Below the pieces are notes generated by a model, which searched no databases, had not been told where the DNA came from, and saw nothing but the letters and a program-made list of their open reading frames with translations. A program made the position numbers and the translations under genes. A stretch of 64,000 nt of DNA, from assembly GCF_012273895.1 (NCBI RefSeq), contig NC_052111.1, forward strand, positions 1,054,001 through 1,118,000, read 5' to 3'. This document shows, one piece after another, positions 12,901-26,500 of this stretch. The stretch comes from Zerene cesonia. Taxonomy: Eukaryota > Arthropoda > Insecta > Lepidoptera > Pieridae. Each line of letters begins with the position of its first letter. Positions within the stretch are counted from its first letter, which is position 1.

Positions 12901-14345
12901 TATATACGAGATGAAATGGTTTAAGCTAAGGCGTGACGCGTTGTTACAGTTCCAACAACGTTACCCGTTATTTTACAATGAAAATTTTATCATTCAGCGC
13001 ACGGCTTTGCATTATTTTTAAGCGAATCGAACACAATGTTGAATTTTACGGGTGTCCGCGTAATTTAATTTTAAGATTATTAGAGTTTTGTCATTGTATA
13101 TTTTTATTGTAGTAGTGATTTTGTTTTCCTAAAAAGAAACCGTGATAATAGCTCGTTAAGTGATTGCATGGATGTGTGAGTGAGCGAGGCGGCGTTCGTG
13201 AGGCACGATTCCTTTCCTAAGGGTATAGTTGTAGTATGTTATAGTATCGAAGAACATTAAATTGTCAATTTGTCATACAAAAAAAATCATCTGTTCTGTA
13301 TTTTTCGTTTTCAAAATCTATAAACTTATGTTCACGCTGTGGCAATTTCAAATTTATCGTAGAAACGTATTCTACCATTATTGTTTGCCATGTCAACTAA
13401 CCAAAAGCAATATTGCTATAATGTAGCCATTATATAACATTGGTGGAATTGCTAAACCTGAATAATGAAGAATTTTACGGTTGTGTAAATGATAGTCTCA
13501 CCATTTACCATGTTGTATTACTTTAGGTTATTTTATGTTACAATTAGTTCACTATGTATGTATATTCACGCATATAGTACAACTTGCAGCACAGTTGACA
13601 TGAGCGCATCACGCAACTGATGTAAAACGTAGCTAAAAATTATTCGATTAGGTCCTCACAAAGAGAATCCATACCGGTATGGAAATTTAATTTAAAATCG
13701 CTTATAGTCGCATAAATACTCACAATGCTTTCAATTTTTTATGTACCTAGATAATGTATTTTATATTCGTCATCGTCGAGCCAAATTATATGAATCGTAC
13801 TTACGTATCTATTTTGATATCCATATTGTATTTGTAACGTTTATAAAGTATTTTCGTCGTTTTCTATTTATTGATATCGTTTAACTGTTCTAAGTAAATT
13901 ACTGTCATATCTGTATGTATCCCGTTTGCATGATGTATTGTGTTGTAGTGAAAACGTGATTGTTGCAACATTGTGTAAATTTGAAGTGAGTACAGTGTGT
14001 TTGTGAGTCGGACGAGTGGATCGCTACCTCCAACGTAAGGCCTAACGAGCATTTACGTAGTACTACGAAAAATGGCAAATGTTCTTCTGCATACAAAATG
14101 TATTAGCGTCGATGCAAAAACGTTGAATAATGTGTTCCATTTTCGTAGTGCTTTTGTACATGCTTTCTAAATTGTTCTCATTTTCGTATCGAAATTAGTT
14201 TCTGTACTCACTGTATGTCGGAATTGTACATAAACGCGTCACCGCGAGAGTGCGTTGCGCTAAATATTTAGTACCTAATGTAAGTTCTGGTTGTATACAT
14301 TGACCTCACCATAGACATTCTTTTACCATACATTTCGTTAATAAA
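9975..14345 (+). other. Probable long 3' UTR and downstream flank of transportin
   Basis: There is no convincing coding potential for about 4.4 kb after the transportin stop. The stretch is AT-rich with a SINE at 10112-10320 and a patch of higher GC at 10500-10900. An AATAAA hexamer lies near 14340. Animal transportin genes often have very long 3' UTRs, so this is a plausible 3' UTR. Without transcripts the end cannot be placed. Confidence 0.35.
10112..10320 (+). mobile_element. tRNA-derived SINE with 12-bp target-site duplication
   Basis: tRNA-like head (TTGGTACCGTGGTTAACAC, B box GGGTTCGATGCCCGG), body GGACACAGAAGGCTGATTACC and tail CACTAGGGGACACGAGACTTAA. Flanked by perfect TTATGTGCACAT copies at 10100-10111 and 10321-10332. 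It lies downstream of the transportin stop codon, in the probable 3' UTR. Confidence 0.85.
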
Positions 14346-14941
14346 GCACTCATTGTTCGATCATTTGGCTTTTATTTATTAACACAATTCCCCTTAGTGT
14401 GTAAATCAATTGTTATTTTTTAGTTTACCATCAGTCAGTTAATTAAAAACAAAGTTTTATTCTATAGTAGTAACATATTCGCCTTTTTATTTTGTAAATT
14501 AAATTCATTGCGATTAAACATACATTACTAAAGAGTTTTCTGGTAAAATTAACACATGTAGTCTATGCTCTGTATACAAGTTTTAATACTACATATTTAC
14601 ACAAAATTGTTACTTTGATATAATATTTTATTGAATTATATACTCACAGAGATTATGGTTTTGTGAATATAACTCGTTTACAACAAGAATATAATAATTT
14701 CCCTCAAATACGCATGAGCGAAACAAAGCATAACTAAAATTAACAAATTATGGTGATGATGATGAACATTTAGAGGAGAAATTTCCAATAATCTTGTACA
14801 TCTAGTATTGTATTTTGTTATCTGTGCTTGTACTGTAACATGCAATCAGAAATAGGTCAGTAAACATTTTAATAAATAATTTAATTACAAACAACACGTC
14901 CCAACTAATAAATACCAGGTCTCATAAAAAAATGAGTAAGT

Positions 14942-17900
14942 TTATTGAACACCAATAATAGATTCAATGGAGAATGAAATCTTCGGTCGCGGTTGTGGTT
15001 GCGGCGCGTAGTTAGTGAGTAGAGCCGCTAGTAGGTGTCTGCAGAACAAAGCGGCAGGGGCTGGCTCGGGATACGGGTTGGTGGGGAGGTCTGTTTCTAA
15101 CGCTGCGTCTGCGAAGGCGCGCCGTTTGCGTACGCGCTCCGACCATGCGGTGTCACTTGTTTGAGGTGAGGTACCTGGGCAATGATAACAAATACTTTTT
15201 GATCGTGCATTTTGTGACATTTATTGTGGCAGCGTTAACGACGATTTCGAATTAGTATATATACGTACTATTTATCGTTGGATATAGCAATTATTTCTTC
15301 ATATTTTGTCCTATTAAGTTTGAAATGTGCACGGTACCGTACAACTAAAAAGTGATTTAATAACACCTGTAAAAACGCCGCTATATTCTATCTGCTAGAG
15401 ATTGTTTTTATAATACTAAAATCTATTTGCAATAAATGTTTTGAGTTTGAAATTCAAGTACAAAGATTTATTATATGCTATTTTAAACAAATATAAAAAT
15501 ATCAATTAATAAATAAAATTTAAAGTTAGGTAAATATTTTTGTATTCCTGCTTATTTTTGTATTTTTCCTATTTAATCTAGGTCTTTAAGTAGGTCTACT
15601 CGATATCCACGCTTTATATAACAAAAAATGGATGGATATAGGACATACGTGGGTAATATGATATGTAGTAAGATGTGGGATATATAATAAAGTGAAAATA
15701 AAAAAATTTATGTTATCATTTATAACTTACGTAAACTGTGTGAGTTTTTTATGAAATGATTCACGATTACACTGGCAATGCAACAAATGATGTACCGAAA
15801 CAAATATCTCATAACACGAACACATTTGTTGAAATGACTTTTTGGCGCCCGTCGAGATATCATTCACCCGGGCGGAAAGACATGTTTACAGTCAACAGCG
15901 CTGTAACACGACACCGCGACAAAGAGCCGCGCCTCTGAATTTTCTTGTAAAACAATCTTCACATTTTTTAGAGCCCATAAAAATAGTTAAAAGATATTTA
16001 GTTTTTTCTTAATAGACTGTGAAATGTTACCGACTCTTAGATGACAGCTTTTGTTCTTTAATGAAGGGGACATGAGACGCGTCGTTCAACTTTTTATTAC
16101 GGCTGCGGTGCCTATTTTTAATTGTTTGAAGAGTATCTTTTTACATTACGGCAAATTACCAAGTGTCTAACATCACACCTACATAATAGTGTGGAATGTA
16201 ACGACTGTATTTCATCCCGAAATAAATGTTTTCCCTTGACGATGTTACGCAAGTTTTTTTAAGTTTTCGAAAAAATTGCAATCATGAGGAACATTTTTGT
16301 TTTCATTTAGTCAATGAGTTAAAGTTAAAAGCTGGTCTTATACACACAACTTTAACCGGAGTCAATGTTCCAAAGTAAATATTTATTCAGCTAATTCGCA
16401 TTGTACATTTCAGTAGTCGGAAACGAAACACACGACAGTGTGATCTCGCTTACAACAATAACAAATAGCTGAGTGGTTTACAGTTTAACACGAGTGTCGA
16501 GACATTCACTAAAATAATATTTAGCAGTCAAAACTCAAAACTTGTACATTTCGTTTTTGCTTTACAAGTGTCATTCTTAATTTTATTGATGTTCAAGTAG
16601 CTCGGAAAAATAATTGATCTACCTAGTTAATCAAGTATTGCAATTGATAGAAACAATTATACAATATGTTTATCTATTATCGACAGAGAAGTTTACCTCT
16701 TTTAAAATTTTTGGTATTAAATGTAGACACCCTGTACTTGGGAAAATAATTATGTTTGTTAAGTACTTTATTCACTTAGAATAAAGAAAATCTAGTTATG
16801 AGATTCGGGTGTTTTCATATTATATACTAATTTATACATTGGTCACAACGCAATTCTCTTACTTCTTTTGTGCGAAATTGTTTTAAAATAAATTTGTTAG
16901 CAGATTGTAATGAAGAAATACTTTCATTCATTAGCTTTAATTGAATTTTATAGCGCACGTGCAGTTGTGGAAAGGGAAGTACTTAGTAGCTAACTACTTA
17001 CCTAATAATATCATCAAAATAATATAATATCAGGTCTAACTCCTAGACAGCAATTAGCATAGATACATAATGACACCACACTATATCAAATATCTAATTA
17101 TAGAAAAAAAAATCAATGATTGATTTTTGTATGGAATATTAAGTTTTAAAATTTTTAACAGATTGTTGAATGTACAGGGTATGCAATGGCACATAATATT
17201 ATTATGAACTAAATAATATACCTATGCCTATGTTTACGATGGAGGTAAGTTGAAGATAATAGGTAGGTTGAAGATATCCGAACATATCAAAGGTATATGA
17301 ATATGATACCTAGTCTTGAAGGGTCCCCACCTTCCTTACACTGGACAGAATCTATATGAGAATTATCTTTAAATCAACATCAATCTAAAAAAATACATCT
17401 CAACTCTAGGAAATGGAATGTTTCATACTTATTGCTAGCAGTGCCAGTGTGAACGTTGGCACCAGATGTATTGCAACAATTTCAATAATTATTGTTTCTT
17501 TTAATAGTTGTAATTAGTCTTCATGTGACGAATTTATCTTTAAACTAACAACAGTAGAAATACTTGGGATATATATACAAGGATTTATAAGAAGAAAGTA
17601 AGATAAACTTTTAACTAACCGTAATTAACCGGTGCTACAGGATAGGTGCGGGATATCTGCATACATCGCAGCCGCGCGCGGTACGCTCGCTTGCGGGCTG
17701 CGAGCGCGGCCGCCTCGCCATCGCGGGCACTACCGCCCGCGCTCTGCTGACGGCGAAGGGCTACCTGGTTGTTGATATAGTAAAATAGTTTTAGTTTACA
17801 CAATAATATCCGCAATCAAAACTGTTTCCGATTTTGAAATATATAGCTATCTGCTAGGTAAAAAAGCTTTAGAAAACAAATTTTCGAACTTTGTGTATCA

Positions 17901-18181
17901 AAGTTCATCTTTGTGTATCAACAGAAAATCGATTTTTATGAAAGCACCACTTGAAGCTATATCGTATCAATGAAAGAAAAATAATAATAAAACCGTACCT
18001 GTGCAGCCATAACTCTTTGTCTCTCCAACACCAACAAGCAGCCAGGACAACGGCAGTCACGCCAGCGACACAAACGTTTGTGCCCTTTCAAACAAGAGAT
18101 GACTCCGTGATTCCTGCACCTGGCACACTTCGGTGTACGAAGAGCCTTACGAACACCTTCTTCTGTGTTTTCACTTTGCAT
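14942..18181 (-). CDS. dmrt11E: DM-domain transcription factor, dmrt11E/DMRT2-like
   Basis: Three exons on the minus strand join in phase: 18181-17999 (ATG to CAG), 17764-17620 and 15174-14942. They give about 186 residues. Residues 15-61 form the DM domain, with the intertwined zinc ligands C-x2-C, H, C, H, C, C-x-C (RTPKCARCRNHGVISCLKGH, CRWRDCRCPGC, ERQRVMAAQ). It continues as VALRRQQ across the first intron. SCLKGHKR..CRWRDC is the DMRT2/dmrt11E signature rather than dsx, 93B or 99B. The third exon has SERVRKRRAFAD, seen after the DM domain in related proteins. The protein ends in FSIESIIG, which resembles an eh1 Groucho-binding motif. The stop codon TAA overlaps an AATAAA hexamer. Exon 2 also has an in-frame TAG just past its GTTAGT donor, so an unspliced form would end early. 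Role inferred from family: sequence-specific regulator, mesoderm or sex-related. Confidence 0.85.
15175..17619 (-). other. Intron 2 of dmrt11E-like gene
   Basis: About 2.4 kb of AT-rich sequence between the second and third coding exons. No further exon, RNA gene or recognisable repeat was seen by eye. Confidence 0.6.
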
Positions 18182-18414
18182 TTTGTCATTTAAATACTCA
18201 TCACAGTTTCAAGATTTGCAATATAACTTTCCCATTAATAGTATTCCATACTATTATTGTTCACTACATACTTAATAACTCATTGTTAAGCAGGTTTCTT
18301 ATTGTAACAGAAATAATATTTTGATGCAAAAGAAAGTTAGATTTTCAATGATGTACAAATCATGTTCTCACTGAAACTACTTTTCAGAGTATGAGAGCTG
18401 AAGGTTTTGATGTG

Positions 18415-18495
18415 CAAACGTTTAAAGCGTATTATGCTCCGCCCAGCTCTTTCCCTATTGGTCCGTTGATGTAGGGGCGGATAGCGATAGAAACA
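18415..18495 (-). promoter_or_regulatory. Candidate proximal promoter of dmrt11E-like gene
   Basis: About 240-310 bp upstream of the start codon is a local GC-rich patch with CCGCCC near 18440, an inverted CCAAT box (CTATTGGTCC near 18455) and GGGGCGG near 18475. The two GC boxes face each other around the CCAAT box. The surrounding sequence is AT-rich, so the cluster stands out. No TATA box or initiator can be assigned. Confidence 0.3.
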
Positions 18496-20566
18496 TTGTA
18501 CATTTTTACGTTATTTTTTTAAAGTGATACATTTATGATTTGTTGGTTGTTTGTCGAGTTCACACCAGCTGTGCATTAGAAGTAGCAAAAAAATAAACAC
18601 AACTGTTATTGTGAATATAAACTCTTAAACTGACCTTTTTCTAAAACTGCAAGGTTGATAAACAGACAACGCTTAGTTTTGTACGTTCTAAAGTAATATA
18701 ATTTTGAGATGAATTACCAAAAAGGAAATCAATCATTTTCTCATGTCATACCAACATAAATTGCGATTCGAGCCCATTGTGTTTAAATTTTAACAAGCTC
18801 AGTACTTGAATTTTTTGTAACGTCAATTTAGGTAAAATTTAAGAAATAGAACAATTTCATTTAAGCGGCGATTTTCATTATCTGCCCACCTATCTATCTA
18901 AGTATGGAAATTTGTAAAATGTTATAGGGACATATAATCAAAATTAAAGAAATTCATACTCAATTATAAGTCAGTATTATGTTATCATAAAGTATATTAT
19001 ATTTCTTCTTTCTGTATTTAGTCTGCAGTATCATTACGAATGAACATGATACCCCATCTCGAGCGGCGATTTCCAATTAGCACTCAAATTTCAATCGCAA
19101 TAGCCAATGTCCAATAAATTAAGATTATGCGATACTAGCAAAACCGATCTATCTTTTCATTTAATTGTATAAGATACGTCGATATTTTTATTCAGTTATA
19201 TTGTGTTATGTTCATAACAATGTAGAAAATTGCTTGCGTACAGAATAGGTAGGTAGGTAGTTTGGTACTTGTATATAGGATATTGCACTCTTTATCAAAA
19301 ACAAAAGTTTCGAAGGAACAACGTACGATTGTAAGCTATATATAGCTATATCTTGAGCTGATGAGGCGCAACGATAGAAGCACTTAGTAGCAAATTACAT
19401 CTCACAAAGATCACTCTGTGCACGTATCGGTTTCGTTACGGGTCCGTAGCGTTCATTTTACAAGCCATTGCATTTGATTATGCGAATACGTACATTCGTA
19501 GCGAACTAAAATAAATTTTATATAGCGGAAACATAAATGAAAGGCGTATCAGTAGGTAATTAGTTTTCCACAATAATTAGTATTTCTGTATATTATTTCC
19601 GATTTTATATATCTACTCCTGTGTTTCGAAAGTAAATTTGAAACAGTTCGCTGACATTTATGGGAATATCATTTTTTTTAGTAAGATATGTAGTCTAGGT
19701 TCCTTATGATTATTTGAATTAGAAACTAATCTTAAAAAAATAGAATCAGTGCGAATTCTAATCGTGAGTGACAATTGTGCTTAAGAAGAATATTCTGATA
19801 GTGTTGTATTATGAAATTCAAATATTTTGCATATTACCACATTATAATAGAAGGTCGTCAATGAAATGGTCTCGTTAAATTTACAATAATTCCGAATGCA
19901 AGATAGTACCATACCATGTACCTAGTAATACAATATAAAGCTTACTGAAAATGTCACAAGAAGCATTTTTATAAGCAATGCGAGATAAATAGAAAATCCA
20001 CTATACTAGGTACATTGTATTTTCATTACGACTACATAAGTCATAGATCATTGTTTAAGATTCATCATAGAACACTATTTGTGAAGCAGAAGTGTGGGAA
20101 CAAATTTTGTTCCTACTACAACAACATAAGCCTAGGATAAGGAAAACCTCCCTATAAACTGAAGGTGATGTGTAAGTAATTACTTATATTTGCTTAATAA
20201 ATATATTTTTCTTATATCGGAATTCAATATACATATTTGTCAAATATTATTTAATATTAGCTGTAAGTCCAGGCTTCGCCCGTGGTACATGTATAACCTA
20301 TGTCACTCAATGAAGTTGTAGCTTTTAATGGTGAAAGAATGTTTGAAATCGGTCCAGTAGTTTTTGTGTGAAAATATTACAAACATATTTACATACAAAT
20401 ATTTCCTCTTTATAACATTAGTAGGTATAGAAGAATAGGTTAATAAGAAAAGTTGAATAAAAGACAATAAAAGATAATACTCTTTTATTATTTCATATAC
20501 AGTTTATAATAGGTTCTAATATAAAAATAATATCATTTCTCAATATCATATTCTGAGAGTTAAACA
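18496..20566. other. Intergenic spacer between dmrt11E-like gene and Lig4
   Basis: AT-rich spacer. A degenerate non-LTR tail is present near 20260-20440. Nothing else recognisable. Confidence 0.5.
20260..20440 (+). repeat. Degenerate non-LTR tail repeat
   Basis: CCAGGCTTCGCCCGTGGTAC at the start, then AAATCGGTCCAGTAGTTTTTG and a degraded ATAACATTAGTAGGTA tail, as in the RTE-like copies elsewhere. Lies just downstream of Lig4. Confidence 0.5.
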
Positions 20567-23500
20567 CTACGTTACTGGCACTAACGCCTTCACATCCAAA
20601 CATTTATCAAACCACTCGCGAGACACGACTTTTACATCGTCGTTATTATTTACGCGATACAATTCCTGTCTGTCCGACTCCTTTGATATCACAATGTGAG
20701 TTAAAAAGTCACTTTTATCACATACTTTGGCTCCATAAATCTTGGCCAGAGCGGAGCGTATCGGATCGTTCATAAAATGTATCGAACATTGTCTCAAAAA
20801 CGAGAACGGATTGTTATCACTGAACAATTGTTCATCTAACTCCACTATTTCTTGTGTCGTGGGATAAATGGGGTCCTGAAAAAAAATTCACTTTACATTT
20901 TTTTATTACGTGTTGTGTTGTTGAAAACCACAGAATAAATAAAAGAAGTAGAAAAGGCCTCGTGGGCGAGGCCGCGTGATGCTTATATATGAACACGCTC
21001 ATAACATGACGTTTTCATATATATCAACATGTAATATCAACCTGTATAGATGAAAATTATATATTGCTTTCAGCATTGTATGCATATATATAGGTACCAT
21101 CTTGTACTTAGCGAACTTATGACGGTGCTTGCGTTGTAATGCAAATCAGCAACTTTTTCCTTTCTAACCTCTTTTTTTTATTCTGTGATTATAATGTTAA
21201 CACAATAAAATACCAACAAAAAACATTTCCATATATAATATGTTGCAAATATGATATTACTCTACTAAATCTAACTGGGAGCTCATAAAATGCTTTTTTA
21301 ATATGAATCTCTGCAGTTGTGCTTTTTAATATAAAAATTTTGGACTGTTAAACAAGAAAAGCTATTGTAGTATAATTCATTTTAATAACTTACTCGGTCT
21401 GAAGTCAATTAAATTAATCCTTTGTTTTTTTCTCGAAATAAACCGTACATAATATATTAATTCGATCATCTTATATTATATACCCATATTGTACAATTTC
21501 ATACCATCACAGACCAAAGAAATAAATCGACTCCCTCCACACTTACCTCACCATCCATTTTCTTCAAGCATTTCTTCAAGGTATCCTCGTCAATAGGTTC
21601 TCTATAACTATCCCCAAATGGATCAAATTCCAAACTCAATGCAATCTTGGTTTCCTTTTTAATCGACAACATGTCCAATGGCGACAAAGAGCAAGGAACA
21701 TCAGAAACAGCGAGGTTTCGCAACCACGACGCAGATATTATATCGAACTTGTTGCTTTCTATCAATTTACGAATACGAAAACTCAATGTGCCTGCAACGC
21801 AACACCAGGTTTTCGGGCCTGCAATAAAGCCTAAATTCAATATCAACCATGTTTAGAAATTAAAAACTTTTTAACGGATTTTAAACGCGATTTATTCATT
21901 ATATTATTAACCCGACGTTTCGAACACTTTACCATATTGTTTTTGGGCGATACATCTAAATAGTCAATGTATAAAAAACTCCTTCTCGTATGTATGTTGC
22001 ACATCTGACGCTTCTTTAATGAGATAGCTTGTCTAACAGATATATTTTGTTACACTTTGGGTGAATTCACGCGAGTAGCATTGTATGTTATATGCTATAA
22101 GAATAAGTTAGTCTATATTGTATTTTTTTTCTATGTATTGTAATGTTATTATAAATGTAAGTACCTCAAAAGCTGGTAGCGCACTCGCAAAGGCTAGTGC
22201 CTTAGAGGTAGTCCTCTGCGAATGTTCATGGGCGATGATGTTCGCTTACCATCAAGCGAACCACCAGCTCAGATCCCCCCAATGACAAAAAAAAACTCAC
22301 CAGCATTCTCCACATGTTTGCCCCCATGCGTCTCCACGATCCTGACCAGCTCCGCCTTCCCGCAATCCTCATCCCCGGACAGCACGCACACTTCCCGCTC
22401 GCGCAAGGCTCCCGATGTAACAGATACGTCGCCGGTTAGCTTGGCGCGAAACTTCTCGCTCACTTGCGCGGCCTTCGATGTACGCGTGCGTCGCGTTTTG
22501 GTCAGCACCTCGTCGATCTGGTCTTGGTTAATGCGTTTGGTGCTGAGCTTCACTACTGCGTTTTTCTCCTGTGTGGTAAAATAACATACAGTAACGTAAA
22601 GTACATACAACCAAAAATCACACTGTTAATTGTAAGGTAAGATAAATATATCATTACGATGCGTGATTTTGAATATAAACTCTAAACAGCTCATCTGTAT
22701 GAAATAACTACCTGCCCCCCGCGGTTTCACCCGCGTAAGTCCGTATCCCGTAGGAATATCAGGATAAAAAGTTGCCAATATGTTATTCCAATAGTCCAGC
22801 TGTTTACGTATCAAATTTCATTACAATCTGTTCAGTAGTTTTAGCGTAAAAGCGTAACAAACACATACACATCCTTACAAAGTTTCGCATTTATAATATT
22901 AGTAAGATAAGATTGGAAGTTCACATTTTTTGCAAAAAAAAAAAAAACACGAGCAAAGCTACGGCGAACAGCCAGTTAGTAAATAAATAAGATTCCTACC
23001 GCCACAAGTCGCTGGAACTCCTGGAGAGTGAGCACATCGTCCACCGGCTTGTCGCTCCGCACTTTCGTGACGCGCGGAAACCGCAGCGTGTACTCGGTGC
23101 CCGTAGAACTGCTGCGTACCAATTCCGTCGCTCGGACCTGACTCAATCAATATTTGTTTTATAAATTTACTGCAATACCTGATATTTATAACCTTTATTT
23201 TAATAATATAATAATAAAGTCTTTATTTATAAAAATATTAGGAAAAAATATATATAAAGAAATTGATAATACGATACGATATTCGACAAGTGAATTAGTT
23301 TAAACTAAGATAATAAAGGGGGAGTTAAAAAGTCAAGTGTTTGCGTTAGTCCCGTAAAGGCGCATCGGCACAGAGGTGTATTTGTTTGTAAACGCACTAA
23401 TCTCAGGAACTACTGGTCCGATTTGAAAAATTCTTTCAGTGTTAGATACCCCATTTATTGAGGAAGGTTATAGGCTATATATGTACCATTGGCGAAGCCG

Positions 23501-26500
23501 GGGCGGATCGCTAGTCAGCCATAAATTGGATGGGTGATAATTTTTTTTATTGAAGATGCTTTGTAGTTTATTCGTAAGAAAACCTTAGTGTCGTGAGTCT
23601 AAATCGCATTGAACCATTTTTAATACTTTTCCTCCAACTATACATCACTTACTTCCAAAACAACCGAATATTCTGGCAAGATCCAGAAGTCCGGTTTGTC
23701 CTTGTTAAAAAACAAACATGGAGGCGGCGGAGTTCTCTTCGCGAGGGTCCATTTTCGTTCCAAAAGTGCACAAAGTGTCTCCCTTTCGTCGAATGTGAGG
23801 CCCGTCGCAACTCGACCGACGGCTACCCAGCGTTTTGCTTGCCCTAAATATTAGATAACGTGATATTTCATTATTACTTCATCCTATCCTACTAATCAAT
23901 AGTAAAATTTTACAATATACGAGAGTTTGTGATAGTTGGATATTATGTATGTTACTCATTCACACCAAACAGCTTGTGTTTCGTATGGAAGTGGAAGGCC
24001 CGTTTCCTTTTCCTCACCTATCCAATCAATCTTTATACCCTTATACCTTGCCCATTGTAAGCGGGTAGCATACCCGCAGAGGCATAACCGCTGCGGATGT
24101 TCATAGGCGGTGGTGATCGCTTACCATAAAGCGAACTACCAGCTCAGTTGCCCGCTATCTTTACTAATATCATAAATGGGAAAGTAACTCTATCCGTCTG
24201 TGTGCTACGCTTTCAAGACTTAAGGCGAGGTGAGTTCAGCGATTAGCCTCTATTGAGGGGGTGAGGTGCGGGGTCTGAGGGAGGCACGCCCGCNNNNNNN
24301 NNNNNNNNNNNNNNNNNNNNNNNNNNNNNNNNNNNNNNNNNNNNNNNNNNNNNNNNNNNNNNNNNNNNNNNNNNNNNNNNNNNNNNNNNNNNNNNNNNNN
24401 NNNNNNNNNNNNNNNNNNNNNNNNNNNNNNNNNNNNNNNNNNNNNNNNNNNNNNNNNNNNNNNNNNNNNNNNNNNNNNNNNNNNNNNNNNNNNNNNNNNN
24501 NNNNNNNNNNNNNNNNNNNNNNNNNNNNNNNNNNNNNNNNNNNNNNNNNNNNNNNNNNNNNNNNNNNNNNNNNNNNNNNNNNNNNNNNNNNNNNNNNNNN
24601 NNNNNNNNNNNNNNNNNNNNNNNNNNNNNNNNNNNNNNNNNNNNNNNNNNNNNNNNNNNNNNNNNNNNNNNNNNNNNNNNNNNNNNNNNNNNNNNNNNNN
24701 NNNNNNNNNNNNNNNNNNNNNNNNNNNNNNNNNNNNNNNNNNNNNNNNNNNNNNNNNNNNNNNNNNNNNNNNNNNNNNNNNNNNNNNNNNNNNNNNNNNN
24801 NNNNNNNNNNNNNNNNNNNNNNNNNNNNNNNNNNNNNNNNNNNNNNNNNNNNNNNNNNNNNNNNNNNNNNNNNNNNNNNNNNNNNNNNNNNNNNNNNNNN
24901 NNNNNNNNNNNNNNNNNNNNNNNNNNNNNNNNNNNNNNNNNNNNNNNNNNNNNNNNNNNNNNNNNNNNNNNNNNNNNNNNNNNNNNNNNNNNNNNNNNNN
25001 NNNNNNNNNNNNNNNNNNNNNNNNNNNNNNNNNNNNNNNNNNNNNNNNNNNNNNNNNNNNNNNNNNNNNNNNNNNNNNNNNNNNNNNNNNNNNNNNNNNN
25101 NNNNNNNNNNNNNNNNNNNNNNNNNNNNNNNNNNNNNNNNNNNNNNNNNNNNNNNNNNNNNNNNNNNNNNNNNNNNNNNNNNNNNNNNNNNNNNNNNNNN
25201 NNNNNNNNNNNNNNNNNNNNNNNNNNNNNNNNNNNNNNNNNNNNNNNNNNNNNNNNNNNNNNNNNNNNNNNNNNNNNNNNNNNNNNNNNNNNNTTATTCC
25301 ATTTTGTATAAGAAAAATTGAAAAAACGAACCAAAAATTTGCGAGTCTTAGAACTCACCTCGCCTTAACTACTGAAAAATGATAAGAATTCGATTTTTAC
25401 GAAATTTAGTATGAAGATAGAACAGAACTTGGCAAATGACATACGAGTACTTTTTATAGCGATAAAAAGGATAGAAGGGGTTGAAATAGGGCATAAAAGT
25501 TTGTATGGAAGTTCCTTATTGTCAAACATAAAATCATGTAAGATTCTTTCACACCTTAACCACTTAAAAAATTTTGACAAATAGTCTAGACCTTGGGAAA
25601 GAATATAGGCTACTCCTTAAAAAACCTCCTGACATAAATAATAAAAAAGATTTTCATTACCCGTAGTGACATCCAGACAGGCGACATGGAAGCTTTTGGC
25701 CCGACCCTGCCTCTTGTTCTCAGCTTCATCAGCACCGATCACTACCAGGTCTAGGTCCGTCATCGCGCCCTCGGTATACTAAAATTGTTAGATAGTTATT
25801 TATATCTACAGAAGACTCAATAAGTTGTAGGTATTGACTATAGGAAGAAGAGGCATACTTAGCATATCTACTGAGTACCATATAAATCTTGGGTTGACAA
25901 GGCACAAGAAGACTTCTAATGTTTTTCTTAATAATACTTACATTTTATATAATTTAAGAGTGCTTAAATTAAGTAAGTTGATATAAAAAAAGCTTTAAGC
26001 TAATTACCGTATAAATAAAGTTGTCTGTTGTGTTGTTTTTGTGTTGTCAAAGTCATGGGCATCTTAATTAAAGTTAATTGAAAATAAATTTATGTAATAA
26101 ATCTAAGTTATAAATAATTATAGAACATACATGTTATATGTATTGAAATAACGTTTCATGAATAGTTACCTCTGGTTTGATTTTATACCAACCCGCGTTT
26201 CGCCGGTTAGCTATGTAATAAGAGTCGACGTCCTTCACAACAATACCTTCATCCTGATTTTCTATCGCCTTATTTAGAGCATTCAATACATCCACACTGA
26301 GAAAATAATTTAAAAGTTTTATTGTGAACGTATCGTTTCTCATATTTTTTTTCCTATTTATGTACTTACGACTCCTTTACGATCTGCCGTTTACTACGCA
26401 ATATGACTCCTTGAACATTAATTAACATGGAATCTAATATTTGTTGCCTTTCCTTCAATGTTTTCCCGCCCTTTTCAGGTGGACCAATCAGCGACTTCCC

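Larger units (their letters stand above)
24165..25600 (-). repeat. RTE-like repeat split by a nested insertion and a gap
   Basis: Left part (24165-24219, ATCATAAATGGGAAAGTAAC and CGCTTTCAAGACT) and right part (25369-25600, ACTACTG, TTTAGTATGAAGATAGAAC, TAGAAGGGGTTGAAATAGGG) together match the reverse complement of the copy at 36925-37175. The interruption between them is a TTAA-flanked inverted-repeat element whose middle is the 1000-N gap. Confidence 0.65.

Noticed and set aside
20956..20973. GGCCTCG-TGGG-CGAGGCC hairpin as a regulatory element
   Set aside because: A perfect 7-bp stem but short, intronic and without context. Chance is sufficient.
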